A stretch of DNA of 64,000 nt, from NCBI GenBank assembly GCA_905116865.2, contig CAJHNH020008532.1, forward strand, positions 531,001 through 595,000. The letters are read 5' to 3'. The stretch is from Candidula unifasciata (Eukaryota; Mollusca; Gastropoda; Stylommatophora; Geomitridae). The position numbers and the translations under genes are program-made. How positions within the stretch are numbered: position 1 is the first letter of the stretch; each line of letters begins with the position of its first letter. The notes under the pieces were generated by a model. It was not told the origin of the DNA and made no database searches. It saw only the letters and a list, made by a program, of their open reading frames with translations. This document shows, one piece after another, positions 14,009 through 26,000 of the stretch.

Positions 14009-17000
14009 GTTTTATTTTTGTTTTTTTAATTTTTCTGGTGGTAATAAGGTGGAGGATGTTGAAAGTATCACTGGCAGATTTAAAAAAAAATTCTCAAGCT
14101 ATTGAGAGTTATAGATGTTGAGAGCTCATTCACTAAAACTATAAGGACATTTGTGGAGCATGTCAACAGAGGAAGCTGAGTAGATAATTTAGCTTCTTGT
14201 GAAAACTGGGATGAATTTATGATGCTAACATGATTACATAACCTGGGAGTGAAACCTGATAAATCAGGTTGGGGCCATCTTTGAGGTCAAAATAGCAGAC
14301 ATTGTAATCAACTTTTCATGGGTAAAATCAAGAGGTACCTTGGGGTGACTGTTGCACTGCAGGACTGAGCACTTCTGAGAATGCCAGTGTGAAGTGAGGA
14401 CGTCAATTGTAATTACATAACACTGAGTGATACGGCTGCCTCTTGTGAGAAAGTACTAGGCAAAAAAAAGGCAGAAGAAACAGGAGAAATGTAGAAAAGC
14501 TCAAACATCTAGGCAGCAAATAATAATATCAGCAACACCAACTTCAAAGTACTAAATGGCAGACAAGATTGAAGAGGTATGATTTCAAGGGCAGATAATA
14601 CTGGAGAGTCATGCTGTCTGATATCTGCTCCTGGTAAAGCACCTAAATAAGAAGAAAGATAAAAACTATTGTGACCAGTATTTAGTCTTAACTGTAGGGT
14701 TTCCCACTTGTGGTGTTAGACCAGTATTTAGTGTTAACAGTAGGGTTTTCCACTTGTGGTGTTAGACCAGTATTTAGTGTTAACTGTAGGGTTTTCTACT
14801 TGTGGTGTTAGACCAGTATTTAGTGTTAACTGTAGGGTTTTCTACTTGTGGTGTTAGACCAGTATTTAGTCTTAACTGTAGGGTTTTCCACTTGTGGTGT
14901 TAGACCAGTATTTAGTGTTAACTGTAGGGTTTTCCACTTGTGGTGTTAGACCAGTATTTAGTGTTAACTGTAGGGTTTTTCCACTTGTGTGTTTAGACCA
15001 GTATTTAGTGTTAACTGTAGGGTTTTCCACTTGTGGTGTTAGACCAGTATTTAGTGTTAACTGTAGGGTTTTCCACTTGTGGTGTTAGACCAGTATTTAG
15101 TGTTAACTGTAGGGTTTTCCACTTGTGGTGTTTGACCAGTATTTAATGTTAACTGTGGGGTTTTCTACTTGTGGTGTTTGACCAGTATTTAGTGTTAACT
15201 GTAGGGTTTTCCACTTGTGGTGTTTGACCAGTATTTAATGTTAACTGTAGGGTTTTCCACTTGTGGTGTTTGACCAGTATTTAGTGTTAACTGTAGGGTT
15301 TTCTACTTGTGGTGTTTGACCAGTATTTAGTGTTAACTGTAGGGTTTTCTACTTGTGGTGTTAGACCAGTATTTAGTGTTAACTGTAGGGTTTTCCACTT
15401 GTGGTGTTAGACCAGTATTTAGTCTTAACTGTAGGGTTTCCCACTTGTGGTGTTAGACCAGTATTTAGTCTTAACTGTAGGGTTTTCTACTTGTGGTTGG
15501 ACCAGTATTCAGTGTTACCTGTAGGGTTTCCCACTTGTGGTGTTTGACCAGTATTTAGTGTTACCTGTAGGGTTTTCTACTTGTGGTGTTAGACCAGTAT
15601 TTAGTGTTAACTGAAGGGTTTTCCACTTGTGGTGTTTGACCAGTATTTAATGTTACCTGTAGGGTTTTCTACTTGTGGTGTTTGACTAGTATTTAGTGTT
15701 AACTGTAGGGTTTTCCACTTGTGGTGTTAGACTAGTATTTAGTGTTAACTGTAGGGTTTTCTACTTGTGGTGTTAGACCAGTATTTAATGTTACCTGTAG
15801 GGTTTTCTACTTGTGGTGTTTGACCAGTATTTAATGTTACCTGTAGGGTTTTCTACTTGTGGTGTTTGACTAGTATTTAGTGTTACCTGTAGGGTTTCCC
15901 ACTTGTGGTGTTTGACCAGTATTTAGTGTTACCTGTAGGTATACTTCCGGTTAAAATGGACGCTAGACAGCGGCGCCATTCGGAACAGAGGCAAATTTTT
16001 TGCTTCTGCCGGACGGTGGCCGATGCATTTTTGCTCCATTTGTAGACTGGATTAGTTTTCGGTCGCCCAGCTTCTGAGTTGAATGCATGGCGTGACCCTT
16101 GTGAGCTGCGGATTGCATTGGAATTTTTTTTTTTTTCGACTGTGACCAACGTGGTTGGTGTGTGAATTGTAGATTCAGAAAATGGCGCGATGCCTGTCGT
16201 TCAATGCTTGCGGGACCCGTATTAAAATTGATCACGCGGACAACTGCTAATCTGTTGATGACAAGTTCTGCTATCATCAATGATGAACTGCATTTCTAAT
16301 GTTGGACTGTTTGTGTTAGCACTTCGAATGGCTACCATATGCTTTAATGCGAGTGTATGCTAGATATGCTGAGACAGCAGTCTGTCAATCTTTCCACAAG
16401 GGACTGTGATAGACATTCTGCGTGTTTTTCGCTGGCACAGGAGCGGAGCAAAGATGGGGCAACCCGTTTGCTATGAAGCTGAAACTAAGACTAAGACTAA
16501 GACTAAGACTAAGACTAAGACTAAGAGGGTTTTCTACGTGGTGTTAGACTAGTATTTAGTGTTAACTGTAGGGTTTTCCACTTGTGGTGTTAGACTAGTA
16601 TTTAGTGTTAACTGTAGGGTTTTCTACTTGTGGTGTGGGACCAGTATTTAGTGTTAACTGTAGGGTTTTCTACTTGTGGTGTTAGACCAGTATTTAGTGT
16701 TACCTGTAGGGTTTTCTACTTGTGGTGTTTGACCAGTATTTAGTGTTAACTGTAGGGTTTTCCACTTGTGGTGTTAGACCAGTATTTGGTGTTACCTTTA
16801 GGTTTTCCTACTTGTATTTTGGACCAGTCTTAACTGTAGGGTTTTCTACTTGGGGTGTGGTGTTAGACTAGTATTTAGTCTTAACTGTAGGGTTTTCTAC
16901 TTGTGGTGTTAGACCAGTATTTAGTGTTAACTGTAGGGTTTTCCACTTGTGGTGTTTGACCAGTATTTAGTGTTAACTGTAGGGTTTTACTTGTGGTGTT

Positions 17001-20000
17001 TGACCAGTATTTAGTGTTAACTGTAGGGTTTTACGTTTGTAGTTTACTTGTGGTGTTTGTAGGGTGTCTAGTATTTAGACCAGTTAATAACTGTAGGGTT
17101 TTCTACTTGTGGTGTTTGACCTATTTAATGGTTAGTCTTAACTGTGCGGTTAGAACCAGTTAGTTTACTGTACTTGTGGTGTTAGACCAGTATTTAGTGT
17201 TTAACTGTAGGTTTTTCACTTGTGGTGTTTGACCAGTATTTAATGTTAACTGTAGAGTTTCCCACTTGTGGTGTTAGACCAGTATTTAGTGTTAACTGTA
17301 GGGTTTTCCACTTGTGGTGTTAGACCAGTATTTAGTGTTAACTGTAGGGTTTTCCACTTGTGGTGTTAGTCCAGATTTTAGTGTTAAGGTTTTCCCTGAG
17401 TGGTGTTAGACCATATTTAGTGTTTAACTGTATGGGTTTTCCACTTGTGGTGTTAGACCAGTATTTAGTGTTTAACTGAGGGTTTTCCACGTGTGTTGTG
17501 GTGTTAAGACCAGTATTTAGTGTTAACTGTAGGGTTTTCCACTTGTGGTGTTAGACCAGTATTTAGTGTTAACTGTAGGGTTTTCCACTTGTGGTGTTAG
17601 ACCAGTATTTAGTGTTAACTGTAGGGTTTTCTACTTGTGGTGTTAGACCAGTATTTAGTGTTAACTGTAGGGTTTTCCACTTGTGGTGTTAGACCAGTAT
17701 TTAGTGTTAACTGTAGGGTTTTCCACTTGTGGTGTTAGACCAGTATTTAGTGTTAACTGTAGGGTTTTCCACTTGTGGTGTGTTAAGGACCAGTAATTAG
17801 TGGTCTTAACTGTAGGGTTTTCCACTTTGTGGTGTTAGACCAGTATTTAGTCCCCCAACTTAACTGTAGGGTTTCCCACTTGTGGTGTTAGACCAGTATT
17901 TAGTGTTAACTGTAGGGTTTTCTACTTGTGGTGTTTGACCAGTATTTAGTGTTAACTGTAGGGTTTTCCACTTGTGGTGTTAGACCAGTATTTAGTGTTA
18001 ACTGTAGGGTTTTCTACTTGTGGTGTTAGACCAGTATTTAATGTTAACTGTAGGGTTTTCTACTTGTGGTGTTAGACCAGTATTTAGTGTTAACTGTAGG
18101 GTTTTCTACTTGTGGTGTTAGACCAGTATTTAGTGTTAACTGTAGGGTTTTCCACTTGTGGTGTTAGACCAGTATTTAGTGTTAACTGTAGGGTTTTCTA
18201 CTTGTGGTGTTTGACCAGTATTTAGTGTTAACTGTAGGGTTTTCCACTTGTGGTGTTTAGACCGTATATTTAGTGTTAACTGTAGGGTTTTCCACTTGTG
18301 GTGTTAGACCAGTATTTAGTCTTAACTGTAGGGTTTTCCACTTGTGGTGTTAGACCAGTATTTAGTGTTAACTGTAGGGTTTTCTACTTGTGGTGTTAGA
18401 CCAGTATTTAGTGTTAACTGTAGGGGTTTGCTACTTGTTGGTGTTTTTAGAAAACCAGTACTTGTGGTTGTGTTAACTGTGATTGGGTTTTCTACTTGTG
18501 GTGTTAGACCAGTATTTAGTGTTAACTGTAGGGTTTTTCCACTTGTGGTGTTAGACCAGTATTAGTGTTAACTGTAGGGTTTTCCACTTTTGTGGTGTTA
18601 GACCAGGTATTTAGTGTTAACTGTAGGGTTTTCTACTTGTGGTGTTAGACCAGTGTATTTAGTAGTTAACTGTAGGGTTTTTCCTACTTGTGGTGTTAGA
18701 CCAGTATTTAGTGTTAACTGTAGGGTTTTCCACTTGTGGTGTTTAGACCAGTATTTAGTGTTAACTGTAGGTTTTTTCTACTTGTGGTGTTAGACCATTA
18801 TTTAGTGTTAACTGTAGGGTTTTTCCACTTGTGGTGTTAGACCAGTTTAGTCTTACTGTAGGGGTTTCTCCCCTGTGGTGTTAGACTGTAGGGTAGTGGT
18901 TTTCCACTTGTGGTGTTAGACCCAGTATTTTTAGTGTTAACTGTAGGGTTTTTTCCACTTGTGGTGTTAGACCAGTATTTTAGTCTTAACTGTATGGTTT
19001 TTCCACTTGTGGTGTTAGACCAGTATTTAGTGTTACCTGTAGGTTTTTCTACTTGTGGTGTTAGACCAGTATTTAGTGTAACTGTAGGGTTTTTTCCACT
19101 TGTGGTGTTAGAACCAGTATTTTTGTTTTACTTGTGTTTTAACTGTTAGGTTACCTTTTTTTTCCACTTGTGGTGTTAGACCCAGTCCTGTCGGTTTTTA
19201 CTTAAACTTAGGGTTTTCCACTTGTGGTGTTAGACAGTATTTAGTCTTACTGTAGGTTTTCTACTTGTTGTTAGGTATTTAGTTACCTGTAGGGTTTTGC
19301 CACTTGTGGTGTTTGACCAGTATTTAGTGTTACTGTAGGGTTTTACCACTTGTGGTGTTAGACCAGTATTTAGTGTTAACTGTAGGGTTTTTCTACTTGT
19401 GGTGTTAGACCAGTCTTTAGTGTTAACTGTGGTTTTCTACTTGTGGTGACATGTATGTTTAGTGTTTACTGTAGGGGTTTTCTACTTGTAGGGTGTTAGA
19501 CCCAGTTATTTAGTGGTAACTGTATGGTTTTCTACTTGTGGTGTTAGACGCAGTATTTAGTGTTAACTGTAGTGGTTTTCCCACTTGTGGTGTTTGACCA
19601 TTATTTAGTGTTAACTGTAGGGTTTTCTCATACTTGTGGGTTTTGACCAGGTATTTAGTGTTAACTGTAGGGTTTTCCACTTTGTGGTGTTTGACCAGTA
19701 TTTGTGTTAACTTGTAGGTTTTCTACTTGTGGTGTTGGACCATTATTTAGTGTACTGTAGAGTTTTCCACTTGTAGACCAGGTGTTTGACCAGTATTTAA
19801 TTTTACGTTGGGTTTTAACTTGTTGGTGTTGGACCAGTATTTAACTGTAGGGTTTACCCTACTTGTGGTAGTTAGACCTAGTATTTTAGTGTTAACTGTA
19901 GTGAGTTTCCCCTTGTGGTGTTAGACCAGTATTTAGTGTGAACTGTAAGGGTTGTCTACTTGTGGTGTTTGACTTGTAGGAGTTTTCGACTTGGGGTGGT

Positions 20001-23000
20001 TTGACACAGTATTTAATGTTAACTGTAGGGTTTTTACTTGTGGTGTTTAAAATTCCAGTATTATGTGGTAAATGTAGTGTTAAAGAAGAATTAACTGTGA
20101 AAAAGAGTGTTTGACCGATATTTAAGGTTAACTGTAGGGTTTTTCTAACTTGTGTGTGTTGACCAGTATTTATGTTTAACCTGTAGGTTTTCCACTTGTG
20201 GTGTTGAAGACCAGTAATTTAATGTTAACTGTAGGGTTTTCTACTTGTGGTGTTAGGACTAATGATTTAGTGTTACTGTAGGGTTTCAACTGTGGGTTCA
20301 GAGGACCATTATTTAAATTTAACTGTAGAGGTTTTTTCCCCACTTGTGGTGTTAGACCAGTATTTTAGTGTTAAAAGACTTTTAAGAAATGTAGGGTTTT
20401 TCCAGTATTTGTGTGTTAGTGTAGAAGTAGTTTTAATGTGTAACTGTAGAGACCACTCCACTTGTGGTGTAGGTGTTAGTGTTAACTAGACGCAGTTAGA
20501 CCAGGATTTAATTTAACTGTCAAGAGTTTTAGACTTGGGGTGTAGACCGTAATTTAATGTTAACTGTAGGGTTTTCCACTTGTGGTGTTAGACCAGTATT
20601 TAGTGTTAACTGTAGGGTTTTCCACTTGTGGTGTTAGACCAGTATTTAGTGTTAACTGTAGGGTTTTCCACTTGTGGTGTTAGACCAGTATTTAATGTTA
20701 ACTGTAGGGTTTTCCACTTGTGGTGTTAGACCAGTATTTAGTGTTAACTGTAGGGTTTTCCACTTGTGGTGTTAGACCAGTATTTAGTGTTTTAGTGGTG
20801 TTCAACTGTAGGGTTTTCCACTGTGGTTTTTGTGTGTGGTAGACCAGTATTTATGTTAACTGTAGGGTTTTCTACTTGTGGTGTTAGACCAGTATTTAAT
20901 GTTAACTGTAGGGTTTTCCACTTGTGGTGTTAGACCAGTATTTAGTGTTAACTGTAGGATTTTCCACTTGTGGTGTTTGACCAGTATTTAGTGTTACCTG
21001 TAGGGTTTTTCACTTGTGGTGTATTGGCATCCACTTGCAATGTGGTGTCCGACCCTGTCCGTGTGAAGCGAACAACGTGATACCTGCCATCGTTCACATT
21101 TTTATGGTAATGAGCCACGTGGTGTTTCACTGTCCCCATATTGTAAGACACATGAACATGACCTTTCACCTGTAAGACAAAATTAATACTGTCATAAAAG
21201 CAATTAATTCTTCACAACCAGGAACAATAATATTGAAGTTAACTGTTAGCTTTCTATTAACTCTTAACGTCCTGTAATAAATGGCTGTCCTACATCTGTC
21301 AGTGGCAGTGAGACTCACGATTTTTTTTATTTTTGGATATTCTGCAGAAGGTCTTTTTCTAGTTACTTTTAACTCACTCATGTGCATAACAACTTACCAA
21401 GCATTCATCAGCTACCCTTTACATCGATCAACTATAAATGAGATCAATCACATGCACTTCACATTAATGAACTACACTTTATGTTTATGATATAATCAGT
21501 CACATTTATTTTATACAGATTAACTACACTTTATTTTCATAAACTACAATAAACCACATTTATTTTTCAGAGATCAACTAGACTTTACAATATTTGTTGG
21601 GCAACAGACAAAATAATTTTATGAACAAATAACAGAAAGATCAGCAGCAATGGTGGCAAGAGCGCACGCACGCACGCACACACACACACACACACAAAGA
21701 AACTGCTGGATGGCCTGATGTGGCTGCACAGAGGAATACCACCAGGAGAATGTATCCACAATACCAAGGGCTGAGCTTTGTGGAGACATAAATGCCTGTG
21801 CTATTTGGTTAAACACATGATGGTGATGATAATCATGTCATCTTTGCTTAACCTCAGTCTCAGTGTTCATTGAGGGGGTTAAGAGTTGACACTGAGCTGA
21901 CAGTTGACACTGAGCTGACAGTTGACACTGAGCTGACAGTTGACACTGAGCTGACAGTTGACACTGAGCTGACAGTTGACACTGAGCTGACAGTTGACAC
22001 TGAGCTGACAGTTGACACTGAGCTGACAGTTGACACTGAGCTGACAGTTGACACTGAGCTGACAGTTGACACTGAGCTGACAGTTGACACTGAGCTGACA
22101 GTTGACACTGAGCTGACAGTTGACACTGAGAGAGCTGACAGTTGACACTGAGAGAGCTGACAGTTGACACTGAGAGAGCTGACAGTTGACACTGAGGAAA
22201 TTGGCAGCTGGCACTGAGGCAGCAGTAAGCTGACTCCAAGGGAGTTGATAGTTAGCACTGAGGGTATTGAAAGCTGACACTGAGGCAGCTGACAGTTGAC
22301 ACTGAGGGAATCGACAGCTGGCACTGAGGCAGCAGTAAGCTGACTCCAAGGGAGTTGATAGTTGACACTGAGGGAGCTGACAGTTGAAACTGAGGGAGCT
22401 GACAGTTGAAACTGAGGGAGCTGACAGTTGACACTGAGGGAGCTGACAGTTGACAATGAGAGAGCTGACAGTTGACACTGAGGGAGCTGACAGTTGACAC
22501 TGAGGGAGCTGACAGTTGACAATGAGAGAGCTGACAGTTGACACTGAGGGAGCTGACAGTTGACAATGAGAGAGCTGACAGTTGAAACTGAGAGAGCTGA
22601 AAGTTGACACTGAGGGAGCTGACAGTTGAAACTGAGGGAGCTGACAGTTGAAACTGAGAGAGCTGACAGTTGACACTGAGGGAGCTGACAGTTGACACTG
22701 AGGGAGCTGACAGTTGACAATGAGAGAGCTGACAGTTGACACTGAGGGAGCTGACAGTTAACAATGAGAGAGCTGACAGTTGAAACTGAGAGAGCTGAAA
22801 GTTGACACTGAGGGAGCTGACAGTTGAAACTGAGGGAGCTGACAGTTGACAATGAGAGAGCTGACAGTTGGCACTGAGGGAATTGGTAGTTGGCACTGAG
22901 GGAGCTGACAGTTGACACTGAGGGAGTTGTTAGTTGGCACTGAGGGAGTTGACAGTTGACACTGAGGGAGTTGACAGCTGGCACTGAGGGAGTTGGTAGT

Positions 23001-26000
23001 TGGCACTGAGGGAGTTGACAGTTGACACTGAGGGAGTTGGTAGTTGGCACTGAGGGAGCTGACAGTTGACAATGAGAGAGCTGACAGTTGACAATGAGAG
23101 AGCTGACAGTTGACAATGAGCAAACTAACAGTAATAACATGGATACAATGAGTGAATGTAATAAGCATCTATGGTTCAAGAGCTAATAAAATCACCAGAT
23201 TCTAACAACACTCACCAGTTCTATGTGAACAAAATCATCAAAGGTTTTACTATCAATCCTGATCAACGTTGCATCATCCTGGAAAGTCTGAAACCCAAAC
23301 GCCAGACTGTCATAGCTGGTAGATGGCTGCTGACCTTCAGGATACATAAATGTCAGCAATCCTGGCCCTGGTCCAAACTTGTAAGATACACCTTCTGGTA
23401 ATGACAGATGTTTTTGTATCATATGAAGCTGATGACCTTATTTGAAATTCTTTTTCTTATTTTTTTTTTAAACGGATCAAGCGTATAACTAGATTTTAGC
23501 TTTGGTTTGAAAAAATGAGATAGCTCTAAATGTATTAGAGGACTAAATGAATTAAACAATGAATTGAGTCAATGAACTAAACAAAAAAAAAAATCATAAT
23601 TATAAGCAAATGAATTAAAAAATTATAAGCAAATTAATTAAAAAAAAAAAATTTAAGTAAAAGAATTATAATAATGGTGAATTAATATTTTAAGATAAAA
23701 GCAATGTGTGTATGTGCGGGTGCACGTGCATATGTGTGTGTGTGTACAAACATATCAACAGATACATAACATGTTTTTAGAGTTGAATAGTTAAATAGAA
23801 TTTAAGAGCTGTTACCGTCTTTACACACAGGTCCAGTAAATGAGGTCATGTCACAGTCACACTTGTACGACGTCCAGTGCTGAACACATTTGCCATTGTT
23901 TGCACATGAATGAGCTGCACATCTGACCACAGGACCTGGGGTAAATGAGTAGAGGTACAATTATATTTCAAACAAAAATTATTTAATATTCTTCTTCTTC
24001 TTCGTGGTCACCAGCTGTAAACTCTGGCGGAAAGTTCTGGTTGTTTATCCACTTCTGGACTGCAGTCCTGTTCCACAACCTGAGTGTTACGTGTGCATCC
24101 GTTTTACAGATCTGACTCATTTGTATGCAGACTGCTGGTTTCTTGCCTCTCAGGCAGATGCACTCCAACTTCGAAGGAAGCTCCCAATTAGTCGACTGTT
24201 ACGACATGCTTTTGGGTAGGCAGTGGGTCTATTCTTGTTTTCCCTATAATAGGGCCCCGGAACCCACACGGGGAAGATATTGAATATTTATTTTCTTCTG
24301 TGTTTTTATTTTATTTCGCTGAAATTTAAAGTCACACTTTTTTGTTCATTTTCTCATTGTATTATTGTGTGTTTTACAGTGCTGAATAGAACCAGCCTTA
24401 TTATATCCATGTGAGAGATGTACAATAAGCAGACAAGCTGCAAAGTTTTACTCACAGGGAAGATGTGTGAGTTGTACTCACAGGGAAGATGTGTGAGTTG
24501 TACTCACAGGGAAGATGTGTGAGTTGTACTCACAGGGAAGATGTGTGAGTTGTACTCACAGGGAAGATGTGTGAGTTGTACTCACAGGGAAGATGTGTGA
24601 GTTGTACTCACAGGGAAGATGTGTGAGTTGTACTCACAGGGAAGATGTGTGAGTTGTACTCACAGGGAAGATGTGTGAGTTGTACTCACAGGGAAGATGT
24701 GTGAGTTGTACTCACAGGGAAGATGTGGGCTTTGATTGATTTGGTTTATACAATAGATCCAACATCAAGGCACAAGGGTAGTAACCCATAAGTGGTCCGT
24801 TCTAGTTAGAACTTACACCTGAGTCCTGAAGAACCTCAGCTCTATTATACCGGCGAGGATTCTGAAATACTTTGGGTAGATTTTTAACTCAAAATTTTGC
24901 CCGGCAACGCCGTTAGGCTACTTTTTTTAATTTGCAGCTGTCAAGAGATTTTTTGCATGTGCAACAATACACACAGGCATCCAATCTTAACACACGGGCA
25001 TCCAATCTTACTACCCAGAGACCAGGGGCAGATGTGGGTTTTGAGAGGAATGCAAAGAATATTATGTAACAATAGAAAAACAAGAGGCAGTTCTACTCAA
25101 AAGAGATGAAAGCCATAAACTGTTTAGAGAAATTAGCCAGACAGTCAATGTTTTCTGGACTTATTATGAGAAGAAATAGACATGAGAGCATGGTGATGAC
25201 AGACAAGATTGATGGAGAGAGCAAGGGAAAGGCAAGATAAATACCTGGATGGCTTGGCCATATGCATGTGGGTGAGACCAGAACTCTGATTGATCCATGA
25301 TTCATGTGATCATGTGAGACGATAAAACATGATAACCTATGCTTTCAACAGGGCACATGATGATGATTATTTTGTGCCCTGTGCTAACTGGGTACCAGGA
25401 TGGGCTGTCCTGGGAAAGTAAAGACAGCTGGCGTAATGCTGACCACATTACCCACCGAGTGCTGATGGTCTGTAAAAATATGGGACGCTCTGCCCATATG
25501 CCCGATGCGCCGAAAGGCGTGAAAAGGGATCTTTACTTTACTTTACTTTACTGCTAACACTCACGATGTTTTCATGTATTGTTGATGTGTGCTCTACCTG
25601 ACAAAAGTTGTTGTATTTCAGTGCATACAATAATTCTGACATAAACAACTCTTGTTTTTTAAAAACAGAAAAAGAAACAGAAAAGTCATATATAAAATAT
25701 ATGAGGTCAAGGAAACCTACAATAAATAACTAAGAGCACCATCATCATGTGGTTAATTTCTTTGTAGAATGTAGTTCTCATCATTAGCTGCTGAAAATAT
25801 TCTACCTTATGCAGAGGGCATCTTTAAAGTCTTGTGTCTACCATCCCTACCTCTACTTTCAGATACCGTACCTTCCAATGTTGATCTTTCAAAACCACAG
25901 TAACATCAACAGCCAACAGATCAAATGGTTTGGACAAGACTAGCAGCAGATAGTGCACTACAGACAGCCATGTCACTTAGACAAGATGGAAGCAGAGCTG

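Noticed and set aside
21860..23179. Minus-strand 439-aa open frame (Gln/Ser/Cys repeats)
   Set aside because: Repeat artefact of the 18/22-bp array inside an intron. The other two minus frames are also open over long parts.
23171..23401. Plus-strand 76-aa frame
   Set aside because: Antisense shadow of the first LNS6 exon.
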